From assembly GCA_036785325.1 (NCBI GenBank), contig JAXIVH010000008.1, positions 12,085,384-12,149,383 on the forward strand: a stretch of DNA of 64,000 nt. The letters are read 5' to 3'. Shown in pieces: positions 33,701 to 46,167 of the stretch. The position numbers were made by a program, and so were the translations under genes. The stretch is from Urophycis tenuis. Its lineage: Eukaryota; Chordata; Actinopteri; Gadiformes; Phycidae. How positions within the stretch are numbered: position 1 is the first letter of the stretch; the number at the start of each line of letters is the position of its first letter. The notes beneath the pieces were generated by a model. The model did no database searches, had not been told where the DNA came from, and saw only the letters and a program-made list of their open reading frames with translations.

Positions 33701-35284
33701 TAACTACATTTCGTTGTCTCAGTACTTTCCGCGGCAAAGAAAGACACCCGCTACTCCAGGAAGAGGTCTGAGCAGGCGTGGAGGAAGAGCGAGTGAGCAG
33801 GGCAGTGGGACTCCGGCAGCAGGGAGCATGGACAAGGTGGGAGAGTGCACTGCAGCACAAGATCACCTGGACAAACATCTTGCAGGCAGATTTCCATTGG
33901 GTCCGTTTCCTTGTACAAGCTGTCTATGATGCTCTGCCAAGCCCACCAAACCTCTGGGCGAATGTCTGGGGGAAGAGCGAGACTCCTTCCAGGTTCTTTG
34001 CTCCCTAGAAGCTCCCTAGAACATCTCCTCAGCTGCTGCCCAAAGGCGCTGGCTGATGGTCGCTATCGTTGGCGCCATGACCAGGTGCTTAAGGCAATTG
34101 CTGAGAGCTTGGCCTCAGCGATGATAACTAGCAAACACCATCATACCCCAAAGAAGGCAGTCCCCTTCATCAAAGCTGGAGAGAAACTCTGGGCACACCC
34201 ACAACAAACAACAGGCCTCCTCCACACTTCCTCTGACTGGTAGCTGTAGGTCGACCTAGGGAAGCAGCTGAGGTTCCCCCAGCACATTTTAACAACACCT
34301 GATCATCCTGGACGGTGCCATGGGAAGAGCGCACTAAGGAAACCAACGAGAGGAAATGCGCAAAGTACCAGGAACTGATGGAGGAGTGCAGGGAGAGAGG
34401 CTGTAAAACCTTCTATGCAGAAGGTTCTACAGACTTCTACAGAAGTCGGCTGTAGAGGCTTTGCAGGGCGTTCACTCTGCAAAGTACTCAAGTCCTCAGT
34501 CATTTGGGTGTTACAGGGGTGGCCAAGAAGAGGGCAATTCAATCCGTGAGTGAAGCCGCAGAGAAGGCCACAAGGTGGCTTTGGACTAAGAGGGCTGATC
34601 CATGGACTGCTACTGGGATGCAAGTCCGGACTTGATCAACCCTGGCTGGGTGGCCTGGGCGAGGGTATATGATGTTGCAAGACCAGAAACACCTAATGAT
34701 CCCAGGATACATCACTGAGGATGCGTCCCGCTGCATCCACAAGATGTTTCTAGTACTCTGCACAATGACAATAAAGTTGAATTTAATCTGATATAATTTA
34801 ACAGCCTGGAGTCTGTTATTTAGCAAGTCTAGAATCCAGTTGCGGAGTGATTTGCTGATGCCAAGTTGGCTAGTCTTGGAGATCAGCTTTGAGGGAATAA
34901 CAGTGTTGAATGCTGAGCTGAAGTCAATGCAGAGTTATGTATTGTGGTTGTCCAAATGGGTAAGGGCAAAATGACCAGCCAACTGTTTCTGCTCTCAGCA
35001 CACATACGGGAATTCCATCAGGGCCAGCAACTTTCCACACATTTACCCTGCCCAGGATGTCGCAGCCATCTGAGGTGTATAATTGGAGAAAGTCTTTCCT
35101 CAGGTTGGATTTGGCTGAGCTGTAGGACTCCTGGTCACCAGACCTGAAGGCTTATTCATCCAGGGTTTCTGGTTGGGGAGTAATTGTATTGTTTTGTGTG
35201 TTGTCACTTCCTCTACACACTTGTTGATGTAGTCCAAGACAGAGTTAGTGTATGTGTGAATTGTGTTGGCCTGAGAGTCCGTCA

Positions 35285-35362
<78 letters not shown>

Positions 35363-38300
35363 AATATATAATGCTAAATCATATAATCATATATTCTATT
35401 ATATGATATGCATTATAACATTAAGATATACTAAATACAATGTATAATAATACTAACATAATATATAATAATAAAATGACATTGCAATGCATTGTAATTC
35501 AGTTGTAATTATACCTTTCCTGTCGTCTTCACTCCATTCCAGATACAAAAGTAACAGATTACCCAGGCAAGCAGTAGACAAAGGGCCAGATCCCAATGTA
35601 CATGGCCAATTTCCTCAATTCCACTTGACAAACCTAGTATTCTTCTCCTATTGAACAGACATAATTTAGAAAAAGGCACAGTGTACAAAATGGACAGTGG
35701 TGTGCACAGACCATTTGAGGGGTAGGGATGAAAATCTGAAAAAGGCCATTTTTCTCATAGAGGCACTCTCAAGGGAACTTTATACTTAAAGCGTTCTCTA
35801 TCATAGGGCATGGAGGGCATTCTACAGTGTACTGCTCGCAGCATAATTCCGGTGTTTACCAAAGGGGAACCCTCCTTTGTGCACGCCACTGTAAATGTAT
35901 CTCATAGAACAAGAACTCCTTCAACTTACTCCCAAAATTCTACGACGGAAGATGTGTTTGTATAGATGTCAACTCCAGATGTTCCATTATAACCATGCTC
36001 AAAACAGGTTTCTGGAAGTAATGAGAGTAGAAAGCAAAGGGGAGGTGAAAATGCATGGCATGTAATACAGATGTCTAATAAATAACATAATAAATAAAGT
36101 CAATAAACAAATAATAAAGACAACATAAAACATTAACCTGTGTTCCAACTGTTTTGACAACTCGCCCAGGGAAGCTCAGCATGGAAGGAGGAGAAGAGGT
36201 AGAGAATGGCCCACGCCAAGATGACAATGTAGTACACACCAGTGTACAAGACGACCACTTGGTTACCGTAACCTAGGCCTGTTGGGAAATAGTCATATCC
36301 ACACAGAAATTCCAGAATCCAGAATTATTAGTTGCCACATAACATACGGTCAGCTTGTAGATCCAGCTGTCTTATCCTCTTCGTCCTCAGCTTTTGTTTT
36401 GGAAAGCATCACTTGTAAGTGTGTGTAATGCATTCTGAAATGTGTTATTCAAGGCTCTCAGCTAGACAGGAGACTGATGTATGCATGCAAAAAATAGGTT
36501 ATGTTCTACTGTGTGCTTCTTTGCATTTAAAAGTCTCAGCTGCGCAATATCTCATGAAGTAGAATAGTTAAAGATGAATTGTTACAATTGAACATGTTAC
36601 AATTGAGGGTCCTCTTCAGTCTGGCATTCCACCCATGCATGTTTCTTGACCTTTACTCGATACGAGTTGGTGGCAGTAATGCACACCATAATGTTTGCCA
36701 AACTGAAAAAAATAAAAACGAACACATTAGGAAGGAAAATGCTGTTTCATCTGTCTAAAGTGGTTGCAGGATTTCTCTACTACTACTGCTACTGTAGAGT
36801 GGATACTTGATTATGCACATTTAGCACTGTCACTCCCATTTTAAAAGGCCCTTATGGTCTCACCTTTTTGGTTTGGTTTACCAGACAACACTCACCCCGT
36901 CACATAGACTGTGGGGTGCGCATGGCGGCACAATGTGTCCCATATCCTCGTTAGACCCGGTGGCAGCTGGACTACCACACTATCTAAAGGCAGTGGTAGC
37001 AGCAGCAATGGCGGTACCCCATAAGGTTTAATCTATTTTGCTAACAGAAAACACATCGTACCTAACAGCATAAAAATTCGAGTCAAACTAAAACACATTG
37101 CCCGTGATTACTTTCCAGCGATATACAGTTTTGAATTCAGCCACCTTCCTGCCCACCCCCAAAGATGTATCTGTGGGTACCTATTGTAGTTGTAGGGGTT
37201 AGGCATCATTATTATCAATATTAATATTTCGGAATGGTTACACCTATAGCTTTGCCCGCTTGTGTGTACAGGCCATATTTTACATGCTAAATTTTGCCTT
37301 ATTTGCCTTTTGGAGCCATAATGCCAGTCTGGATTGATTTCTCTGTACAGTGAAACCTTCAGGAAAACTAAAGAATAAATACATTCTAAATAACCACTGA
37401 ATCAAATGACTCACAATTTGGTACACATGATCTATGGATGTGTCTGATCTTATGTTCCGGGTTAGGGCAAAATCTATATTCTAATTAACATTATTCTATC
37501 AATCACAAGTCTGCTTCAGATGGTTCCAAGAACTGGAAACTTGGAGGATATCGCCCTTAGAATGTGTAAGGTTATGTGTCAATAGCTAATTCAACGGCAT
37601 CACAGTGTCACTTAAGTAATTGCTCTTAAACGTAATGCCCCACTTCACCTGCAGGGAGTCAAAAATCATACATAAATGGCATAAGCCATTGTCTGTGTGT
37701 GTTTTTTGGGAGTAGAAAATTACCCAGTACTGAACAAAAACCCACCCCTCATAGGCATAGTTATTAGCATATTTGCAATTCAAAATGCAAAAAACTCCCT
37801 AGAGATAATATTGAGCCTAGCTTTCCATTGTTACATTTGACTCCAATCAGAAGCTGAAATAACAATTTCTGTTTATTCTAAGAACATTTAAAAATGTTCT
37901 TTGAAGAAATAAAACAAAAAAACAATCAAAAATCACAGAATATCACCAAATATACCTTGAAAAAGTGGACATATCTTTTTCCAACAGGTGATTCCACCCT
38001 GGCTAGTGTACTGGCCCAAAGATGTCTCCAAGAAGAAGAGAGGGATCCCACAGGTGGCCAGAAACAATATATAAGGTATGAAGAAGACACCTATGAAAGA
38101 TTGTACCAAAATATGAAATTCATCAGTGCAATAATCTTAATCTGGGACAAATACATATATTTCTATGTGCAGGATAGTATTATACTATTGTACTAGGGCA
38201 TTCCTAGAGCAAGATACCTAACTTAATTCTCTGTGGGTGGCTTTTTATGTGAGTGTGTGTGTAAATGAATGGTAATAACAGTACTTTTTCTTGAGCACAT

Positions 38301-38597
38301 ATCAGTAATGCCACTTATGGGTGTGTGAAATTCACTATGACAGCTAAATAATTACTTACCACCTCCATTTTTGTAGCAAAGGTATGGAAACCTCCAGACA
38401 TTTCCCAGACCAACAACGTTTCCAGCCGCTGCCAAAAAGAACTGTGTTTTATTGGTCCACTGCTCTCTTTCTGGAGATTTGGTTTGAGAGTCCCCATTGG
38501 CCAGGTTCAATTGTACTCTGTTCCCTGGAGACTCATATCCTTGCTCCATTTCAACCCCCAGAGCACTTGATCTGGATTGATCAGAATCAGAGTACAT
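27799..38597 (-). CDS. SLC6-family Na+/Cl- coupled transporter (GABA/betaine/taurine-type), 14 exons, 628 aa
   Basis: Exons: 38597-38360, 38090-37956, 36278-36138, 36011-35930, 35647-35515, 30716-30582, 30505-30402, 29879-29755, 29386-29274, 29188-29051, 28949-28847, 28744-28644, 28332-28162, 27966-27799. All introns are GT/AG and the phases join into 628 codons plus TGA. TM1 carries VVGLGNVWRFPYL, the Na+/substrate site signature. TM2 has LFFLETSLGQYTSQGGITCW. The large extracellular loop 2 has Cys165 and Cys174 (likely disulfide) and sequons at Asn180 and Asn190. VAESGPGLVFIAYPRA and IILLGLDSEFV mark TM7-TM8. Family role: plasma-membrane symport of GABA, betaine, taurine or a related substrate with Na+ and Cl-. 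It looks closest to the GAT2/BGT1/taurine group, but the paralogue and substrate cannot be fixed by eye. The C-terminal tail (about 45 residues after DLPCATT) is longer than usual. An alternative start is Met17. Confidence 0.95.
31216..31617. repeat. ~100-bp direct repeat split by a hAT end
   Basis: ATGGCAGAAAAGT...AATAAAC through ACTGTGGCGACAGCAAAGTG and GCACAATGTGA occurs at 31216-31312 and 31517-31617, about 88% alike by eye. Confidence 0.85.
31315..31962. mobile_element. Decayed hAT element
   Basis: The left end is CAGGGGTAGCCAACAC. The right end is AAAAGGTTGGTGACCCCTG, whose reverse complement begins CAGGGGTCACCAAC. These are matching hAT-type inverted ends. No intact coding region and no clear 8-bp target duplication. 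Confidence 0.6.
33480..34797 (+). mobile_element. CR1/Rex1-type LINE 3' UTR (plus strand), interrupted
   Basis: 33480-33726 holds a low-complexity 3' UTR of ACTTGTTACTATTTGCAC type ending CATTTCGTTGTCTCAGTACT. The continuation CTGCACAATGACAATAAAGT is found at 34758-34777 after a one-kilobase insertion. Confidence 0.6.
33727..34751 (+). pseudogene. C-terminal fragment of a LINE with a restriction-like nuclease (R2/NeSL-like group, tentative)
   Basis: Inserted between two copies of AGTACT (33721-33726, 34752-34757). A frame reads LEHLLSCCPKALADGRYRWR then HDQVLKAIAESLASA, the remains of a zinc-finger block typical of the C-terminus of site-specific LINEs. Downstream, in broken frames, are traces of a PD-(D/E)XK-type region around TGATCATCCTGGACGG and GAACTGATGGAGGAGTGCAG. 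It has multiple stops. Class assignment is tentative. Confidence 0.4.
34801..35283 (-). mobile_element. Second Rex1/CR1-type LINE fragment in the same intron
   Basis: The minus strand encodes LCIDFSSAFNTVIPSKLI (RT motif A with catalytic Asp), then LGISKSLRNWILDLLNNR. Upstream (35280-35090) there is a pre-RT piece with LLPNQKPWMN. It is heavily deleted. Confidence 0.75.
35286..35360. repeat. (AT)n microsatellite
   Basis: About 75 bp of pure AT dinucleotide, 155 bp downstream of SLC6 exon 5 in plus-coordinate terms reversed (it lies inside intron 5, near the exon 5 donor). Confidence 0.95.
36279..37955. other. SLC6 intron 2; no other feature recognised
   Basis: AT-rich intron sequence with short random frames only. 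Confidence 0.5.
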
Positions 38598-39783
38598 ACA
38601 TGTGAGATTTGAGGTCTTAAAGAGGAACTATGCAATTTTTTGAGCTTTTTTGACCTTAACATTGCTGGTTAAGAGCCGTTGTGATGGTTCTCTAACACTT
38701 TATGGGTCGATTGGGTGTTTCGACCCCCCCTAGCACTTCTGGGCTGAAAAAGTGCACCCGGTCCTGTGGAAAACTCTCGCGGTAGTCTTGGGTCTCGCGA
38801 AGTAACGAACTGCTTTACAGCACTACACATCCACAAACACGGAACCGGCTAGATATAAACACAAGTAGCGAGGGTATTGGTATATTCATCATGGATCAGC
38901 CGACTAAAATGAGACACAGGAACCCATCCATCAGATGAACAGAAGAAGCGAAAAAGGGCGAGTGACAAACAGAGAGGCCAGACATGAATAAACATTGGGC
39001 GAGCTTGGGCATTGGGCGTGAATGAAGACTGTGAATCGAATGCCGACATGGCCGTGTTGCTATTGAAATTGTAAGCACCCTTGGGTGAACTTTGTTTTCT
39101 TTTTTTTCTTTGTATTGTGGCTTTCCTGAGGTTGATAGTCTCTGTAAAAAGTGTTTGCTCGACCATTTGTTGTGAGCCCTGTATGTTGGTAGCTACTCGT
39201 TACCAAACACGTTTGTTTCCATGGTTGTTTTGCTGGTCATCTGTCTTGTCCCCCAGGTACAGGCTAAATCCCCAAATCCAGGCTCTTGTTGTTTATTTTG
39301 ATCACTGGATCGTTCTTCAAATGCCTCAGATTTTGCTAAGAGTGTCCCCTATATCATGCCATATGTTCGACTGACTATATAATTCAGTTCCCTGCAGGAT
39401 AGCTACTAGTTAGCACATACTCATAATCCTTTGTCATGCTGACCGATATAGTTTGCTGCCTGTATGTTTTCATGTTATATTACTTTGTGCAGATGATGTG
39501 GGTTGGTGTGCTACACCATGTTCGAAATGAACATTTTTAGGACAGCGGTTGTTGCGAGCATGAGCCTCTGGAGGAACACAGCGATGATAAGCCCTGGATC
39601 ATGCAATGTAATTAAAAACAATTATACAAGAGCAGCATTGAGTCCACTGTATGGATGCAGTCATTTTACTCACAATGTGTGATGCGTTGTGATTACAAGT
39701 TCAGCATCAAGTGAAGACGTTTCTAAACTTCAAGTGAGCATCTACAATGGTAATGGTATGAGCCTTATTTTTAGATGCACTTC
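38598..39783. other. Upstream flank of SLC6; repeat-like, no gene
   Basis: This should contain the SLC6 5' UTR and promoter, but no clear TATA box or first non-coding exon could be identified. AAGAGGAACTATGCAATTTT (38620-38640) and the GC-rich block at 38740-38800 resemble a dispersed DNA element. Confidence 0.35.
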
Positions 39784-40427
39784 CTAAAAAAAAGTTGCCA
39801 CCTTGATTTCACTAAGCAAATAAGGGTAAGGGTTTGGTGCTGTTGGTCAGGTCTAGATTCAGCAACATCATGTGCTCAAATAATGAGGTGACTACCTGAA
39901 TATACCGAGTGACCAGGTTGTTCCATCAATGGATATTTTCTTCCAAGATGCTAATGCTTGGATTCTTCATGCTCACATTGTGGAAAAAATGGTTAAACAT
40001 GAGACATAATTTGCACACATGAATTGACCAGAGTCCAGACCTTAACCCCATTGAGAATCTTAGGGATGTGTTAAACAGTGGTCTGACTCTTCCATCATCA
40101 ATACAATCTTGTATTGATGATGGGAGAGTCAAACCACTCCCCAGCACATCCCAAAGATTCTTAATAGGGTTAAGGTCTGTACTATTTCACCACTCAATCA
40201 CTCTTACACAATGTGTGTCTGATTAATCTTGGCATGGTGATCTTGGAATATACCTGTGCCACCAGGAAAGAAATAATCCATTGATTGAATAACCTTGTCC
40301 TTCAATATATTCTGGTAGTCAGCTGACCTTATTCTTTGAACACGTAATGTTGCTGAAGCTAGACCTGCCCAACTGCAGCCTATTTGCTTAGTGAAATCCT
40401 AGCGACTTTTTTTTGGCCGGGCAGTGT
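39784..40427 (+). mobile_element. Decayed Tc1/mariner-type transposon
   Basis: The left end (AAAAAAAAGTTGCC then GATTTCACTAAGCAAATA) and the right end (TATTTGCTTAGTGAAATCC, then GCGACTTTTTTTTGGCCGGG) are inverted copies. The frame near 40020-40080 reads IDQSPDLNPIENLRDV, the conserved C-terminal DDE-domain phrase of Tc1 transposases. The element is about 640 bp, roughly half the usual length, and has stops. Confidence 0.75.
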
Positions 40428-41988
40428 ATGTATTCAAGCATTATGGTTTAGTCTTCTAACAGCACGGTTATTCTCATTGTCTCCTTCCCATCCAACCACA
40501 CAGGACCTAGAAAGTTTTCAGAACCATATTCTTATGTATATGGCAAAGCGCATGTTGTATACACCATTTGTCTACAAACCACAGACCCTGCTTGCTGCAA
40601 TAGATTACAACAAGCATAACCAACAAACAATGAAGCACTGTCATTTGCATTTTTTTCAATATCCAAAATAAATCTTTTTCTAACCAAAAAGTGTGTATTC
40701 TTGAACAACTGAAACAAAGGGGGGTGCAAACATCTGTTATATAAAAAAAAGGGATCTTAGAAAGAGGGGTGGTGCTAACATCCAAAGGTAATCCACAAGT
40801 GCTAGACAATTGTAATATTGTCTCAGCGCTGCTAACCCCGCCCCTCCCTGCTTGGTGGTATGATCCTTGTCAATCCTCAGATGATTGGTTGCACAGCATG
40901 AACGTGACACCCGTAGCCATCGCCCACAGCGCCCACACATACTTTTCCGAAAGTGAAAAGTAAAAAAAAAAAAAAAGAACAGCTCTTTGAACCGGCTCGT
41001 TCGCGACCGACACATCACTAATGTTCTACATGTCCAGGCGGCGCACCCTGAATCCTGTGTAGTCTGGCTATCAGTGTCCAGGTTTCTTGAGAGCCCCCCC
41101 CCCTCCCCGCGAGATGTCAAGATGTAATCAGCCATATTTGTTTCACTCACTCACTCCTTGTGAGGGGCAAACAAGTTTAGCAGCTCCCCATAGTGGTCTG
41201 GAGTAAACTCAAACGAATATGAGCATTCACTGCCAGTGCCCATATCAACTGGTCGAAACCAGCAATATGTATGTAACGTTTCTGTCTGCCCAAAACATTT
41301 AATGACAATTGTTTATTCTCATTGGAAAATACAATATTTAAAAATAGATCTGACATTAAAATGTGTTTAGAACATTAACATTGAGAACATATTAGAACAT
41401 ACTTAGTTAATGCAATGTCTCCTACTAATTCCATCACTTCCTGTATCTACAGCATCCAACTTTATAGATTTAGTTGACCTTAATGCCCTGCTTCGTGTAG
41501 CAAAACAGAATGTGAGGTCACATGATCATTATGGCATCCAGGCTAATGGCCCTTATGCTACAGGTGTCGGGTGGCACTCGAAACTCATAATCAGGTTCCT
41601 CTCCAGGTTCATTGTTCTTGAAACAAAACATACCAGTTGTTAATATGGGTTCATGCAAGTCTACTCTATACTAACTTTGTTTTGTTTGTTTGCATAAAAT
41701 AAGGTTTGCAATACTGTTTTTGGTATAATGTTTTTGTCATTGTGATAAGGTTTCAATAACATGTAATTTAACATTTTTAACTTATGTGAATTTGTTGTAG
41801 ACTGAGCAGCAAATGGTGTAATGGGGTTATTTAATGTTTCCTAAAAATGCAATCCCTAAAACACATTTGATGAATATACAGTTATATGACCGGACCATGC
41901 TCTATATTCGTGTGAATAATTATGGAGTCCTTACATTACTGGGTGCAAAATTGCTGAAGCATGGTTATACAGCCTACAGGTGGAGTCC
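40428..41988. other. No gene recognised; one hAT-like end
   Basis: GAACCGGCTCGTTCGCGACC and ACACATCACTA (about 40991-41022) look like the end of a hAT family, but no partner end was found. The rest is AT-rich with no supported exon. Confidence 0.35.
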
Positions 41989-42078
41989 ACATGACACAAA
42001 ACAGAGAGTGAATTTCCCCAAAATTGACACAAAACAGAGAGTGAATTTCCCCAAAATTGACACAAATTATAGAGTGAA
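41989..42078. repeat. 33-bp tandem repeat
   Basis: GACACAAAACAGAGAGTGAA plus TTTCCCCAAAATT occurs twice (period 33 bp, from 41993), followed by a partial third copy. Confidence 0.9.
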
Positions 42079-42783
42079 CAGAAAAAATGCATCAAATAAT
42101 ACAATAATAACATTTGTCACTGATTTTAGATGCATATATGAACATACCGGTATATATATATATATTATGTAAATGTTTGAAAGACAAATATATTAATTTA
42201 CCTGTTGAAAGTCAGATTTAACTACTCCTTAGTACTGCTTAGGTTGAATGAAACCATGTATGTAGTCCCAGTAGCTCCTGACACCAGCAAAACCAGTCCT
42301 CCTAAGTCTCCTCTCTCTTGCAGTTTCTGGGTCTGTAGCATCAGATTTCAAAAGGAACAGTTGCCAGCAATCACTGATTCAAGATTATTGCAACCCATTG
42401 AATGCATTCTAATGTTTTTTTTTATACACAACTACATTTCAATATATATTACATTTCATAAAAAAATGGAAATAGTGAGAAGTATAGTTCAGTGCCTATG
42501 GTGTTCCATTAACAATTAATACTTGATTTGATCAAGTGGCAGCAGTCTAACTTTACGCCTCTTTGAGCTAATACGCTGGATGACAAATGTGTTTTAAGGC
42601 AAACACTGCCAATTACACAGGAATCTCAAGCTTTTGTGTACTTCTGTATACGTTTTCTTAAAACAAAAAATACAATGTGATCAAGATAATTTTAAGCATT
42701 TAAAAAAAAATAGTTTTGCTTAAAGTCACTATATTGCAGATGATGACAAGTGTCTAAATAGTTTTATTACACATTTCTGAAGC

Positions 42784-42786
<3 letters not shown>

Positions 42787-42832
<46 letters not shown>
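42787..42832. repeat. (AAT)n microsatellite
   Basis: A pure AAT trinucleotide run. Confidence 0.95.
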
Positions 42833-42834
<2 letters not shown>

Positions 42835-43261
42835 GAATACGTTAACTTCCATGCAAAATCAAGCTCACCCTTAGTTCTTACGTTGGGGTGATATCATTAT
42901 TTATACATGGAATATTATTTCCGGCCACAAAAATGATGCCAGAAAAAAAAATCTTGGAGAAAACAACAACTGAAGTCCAAATGAATGTGCAATGTGTTCT
43001 GTCTCTTTCTGTTTGATTGTATGCAGATTTTTCAAAATGGAAAGGAGCCCTACAGAGAAATATACCTTGTTTCTTTACCTTTCAGGAGAAAGGCAAAATT
43101 CACTTGAGATGGACTATCAACTCCCAACTGATACTAAAAAGTGAAGTCTGTACTGGAAGAAATATTCATGACAGATGCTCACTTTCATGACAGAATTGAA
43201 AAAGGACCCTCACACATTCAAAGAAGAATTCAACAAAGACATGAAAACTGAAGTTAAGGTT

Positions 43262-43509
43262 CCATCCATCCATCCATCTTCTGCCGCTTATCCGGGGTCG
43301 GGTCGCGGGGGCAGCAGCCTAAGCAGGGAAGCCCAGACTTCCCTTTCCCCAGCTACTTCGTCTAGCTCTTCCTGGGGGATCCCGAGGCGTTCCCAGGCCA
43401 GACGAGAGACAGTCTCTCCAGCGTGTCCTAGGTCTTCCCCGGGGTCTCCTACCAGTGGGACGTGCCCTGAACACCTCACCAGGGAGGCGGCCGGGAGGCA
43501 TCATAACTA
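43262..43509 (-). mobile_element. Rex3 LINE, severely 5'-truncated, with 12-bp TSD
   Basis: CCATCCATCCATC and CTGCCGCTTATCCGGGGTCG are the reverse of a Rex3 3' end; the minus strand encodes GRRPRGRPRTRWRDCLS as in the full copy at 20291-23665. GAAGTTAAGGTT flanks it at 43250-43261 and 43510-43521. The tail is GATG-type, unlike the GTGA tail of the full copy. Confidence 0.9.
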
Positions 43510-43780
43510 GAAGTTAAGGTTCTGAAGCAGGAAATCTATCAGAAACCTTTTGCTATTCTATAGTAGTTCTATAGTATTACTATAGTTATGCCATACATTC
43601 AATAGTAATACTATTATTAATACTGTATCTAGATATTTGTAGTATTCCTATATAATTTTAAGCAGTATTACTATATTATACAGTGTTTTTGTAGAGATTT
43701 TTTGAACACTTAACCTTGGTTAACATAAGCATAGCTTTCAATTCCCAAACATAAGCCATAACTCCATTGATAGTCTTACT

Positions 43781-43893
43781 TTCAGAATGTTCCACCTGCA
43801 TGGTCTGCCCCAGGACATAGTGTCGGATCAAGACCCTCAGTTTGTTTCCCATTTCTGGAGGGAGTTCTTCCCACTCATTGGGGCAATGCCCAG
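43781..43893 (+). pseudogene. Gypsy integrase fragment
   Basis: The frame reads FRMFHLHGLPQDIVSDQDPQ then FVSHFWREFFPLIG, the integrase core around its second catalytic Asp. No other Gypsy parts adjoin it. Confidence 0.75.
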
Positions 43894-44640
43894 TCGGTCC
43901 TAGAGCTGAAGATCGTTGGCCGAACCCGACAGAACCTGACAGGTCGAGTCGGGTTCAGTCTTAATTTCTGTCATTTTACACGGGCACGGGCCGGGCTCGG
44001 GCTTGTGCGGTAATTGAGTGTTCAGGTGAAGCATTTCGATTAGCGCGAGAAAGATGCGGAAATGGATGCTGAGGAGGTGAATCAAAAGCTGGCCTCGGGC
44101 GATTACATTTTAGTTGCACCATCAAAGAAAGCAACGTCTGAGGTGTAAACAAAAAGACAGCCAGGCCGCTCAGGCTGTGTGACGAGCAGGAAAAACAACA
44201 GTTCGTTCACCGGATTGTTCATACGTCTCTCGTTCATTTGTCACTTGACAGGCAGCTCGGGCTGACCGCTTCGTTCTCGTTCATTCATTCGGATCGGTCT
44301 CTCGTTCATGTGTCACGTGACAGCTACCCAATCACTGTCGTGTCGTGCTGTCAAACAACAATGGCAGGGAGGATACAGGAAACAAGTCACTTTATTGTGG
44401 TGTGTATTTGCTTTCCTAGGTTTTCACATGGTTTGAATTGCTTGTGGCATTTTGTGTAAACTTTGTCAGCTGAAGTAAACCATGTGCCTTCATTGTTGAG
44501 TGTTTGAGAACCGCGGTCTTTTTTTTTACAACGCTCACAAGAGGGCTACAGCGCCACCTGCTGTAAAAATGAACGAAATTAACGAAATGACTCAAAAAAA
44601 GATTTGTTCAATTTACTGTCCGAGAGTAACAGATCAGAGT
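43894..44640. other. GC-rich repeat-like block, no gene
   Basis: Contains a local near-duplication of GTCTCTCGTTCATKTGTCAC at 44224 and 44298, and at its right edge TTTCGAATTTCCCAACACTC, resembling a hAT end. I could not pair the ends. Confidence 0.3.
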
Positions 44641-44990
44641 CTGTAAAAAGTTTCGAATTTCCCAACACTCAGGTATACATTTCCTCTTTCGAGAAGGGGA
44701 GGAAAAGGGGAGTGGCCATTATTTTCAATAAATCAGTATATTTCAATCGTACACAAACTGATGCGTGAATTTGGCCTGGTGGATGTCTGGCACCACTTGC
44801 ATCCCAGGGAGGACTTTACTTTCATATCACAGGTGCATGGCAGCTACTCTAGACTGGATATTTTCTTGATATGGGCTACTGATTGTAAAGTCAGTAACCA
44901 TATTGGATTATGCATTGATGATGAGTTTCATTATTGCCATTTCTTATTGACTGAAAAAGCAAAGATTAGCTCATCAGAATAAATTACAGA
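44641..44990 (+). pseudogene. L1-group LINE endonuclease fragment
   Basis: The frame 44761-44985 reads MREFGLVDVWHHLHPREDFT then FISQVHGSYSRLDIFLI, matching the C-terminal half of an L1-type APE endonuclease. Upstream, SSFEKGRKRGVAIIF is an earlier part. Both frames end quickly and no RT follows. Confidence 0.75.
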
Positions 44991-45299
44991 AAGAAATCAA
45001 GAGGCTGGAGACAGAGCATCAACAATCAAAGAAGTAACAAAAAGTATATACAAAGTACATACATACACAACACAGAGCAATGTGCTTACATATATTTTTA
45101 CATTTATATAAATGCATGTACAATATTTGAACACTTTAATAAATAATAATCAAATGCAGAGACAGTTACTTAACAATATGTTAAGCATTAGTTAGTCCAT
45201 TACCAGTCATGCTCAACAATGACTGTCGTAATATCATTAATTTGTTACAATTCATCATTGTTATTATTATCATACATTAATCATATTTACTATCACTAT

Positions 45300-45560
45300 T
45301 TCTGTTGCCATCGCTATTGATGTTTCCACTGCCACTGCCATTGCTGCTCTGCATCCCTTCGTCAGCCTGCACTATGCCATGTTTTACTCCCACCACTTTC
45401 CCCCTTTCTCTATCTCTCCCTCAACCCACACGGCTGAGGCAGGAAGCCGCGCACCCTGAGCCTGGTCTGTCTGAGGTTTCTGCCTGTTAAAAGGCAGTTT
45501 TTTTTTTCTGTCGCATAAATTGCTTGCTCGTGGAGGGAATCTGCTTGGTCTCTGTATATA
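45300..45560. repeat. Dispersed-repeat 3' UTR-like segment
   Basis: GTCTGTCTGAGGTTTCTGCC and TGTTAAAAGGCAGTTTTT, with CTGTCGC, resemble a phrase seen in many fish LINE 3' regions. No coding part. Confidence 0.35.
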
Positions 45561-45944
45561 ACATGAAAGAGTTTTGGTCTAACAATTACACTAGCTAGCC
45601 ACAAGGTGGCCCTAAATAACCATAGACTGAAAATAGTTCTCACTACAGTGATTGTAGTGAGACTTAGCTGACTCAACTGACATTGAGTCAAAGTAGAAAA
45701 GGTAAGAATAGGTCTGAATGCACCGAAATATGCAATTAATGGCAGTTAAATGACTGAACCTCGAGATTTTATTCAAACTGTATTGCAAAGGTCTACTTGC
45801 GTGTGGCTGTGCCATGTATTTGTCATTTTTGAGATAGTTGTGATTAAAAATGCTAAAAAGGCTCATAGAGATAACATTGAGCCTAGCTTAACAATTGTTA
45901 GGTTTGAGTACGCTAATTTCTCTCCAGCCGTAAAATGGGCGCCT

Positions 45945-46010
45945 TAGCCTTAGTGGGTAGAGCGTGTTGTCCACTAACCGGAGGGTTGGTGTTTCGATCC
46001 CAACTGAATT
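45945..46010 (+). mobile_element. SINE head fragment
   Basis: CCTTAGTGGGTAGAGCGTGT then CCACTAACCGGAGGGTTGGT and TTTCGATCCC match the tRNA-like head of the SINE at 24337. Confidence 0.65.
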
Positions 46011-46048
46011 TAACTCAATGATTATGGGCATTCATATGCACAAGTAAA

Positions 46049-46113
46049 TGTATGTATGTATGTATGTATGTATGTATGTATGTATGTATGTATGTATGTA
46101 TGTATGTATGTAT
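46049..46113. repeat. (GTAT)n microsatellite
   Basis: A pure tetranucleotide run. Confidence 0.95.
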
Positions 46114-46167
46114 TCAAACATTGCCGCACAAACAAGTGATTGAGGGTAAAGTTTAATTATTTGTCGC

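Noticed and set aside
40737..41150. Minus-strand 137-codon frame
   Set aside because: It spans a poly-T run and hAT-like repeat sequence; no coherent domain.
41989..42078. CRISPR-like array
   Set aside because: The 33-bp units are contiguous, without spacers; it is a minisatellite in a eukaryotic genome.
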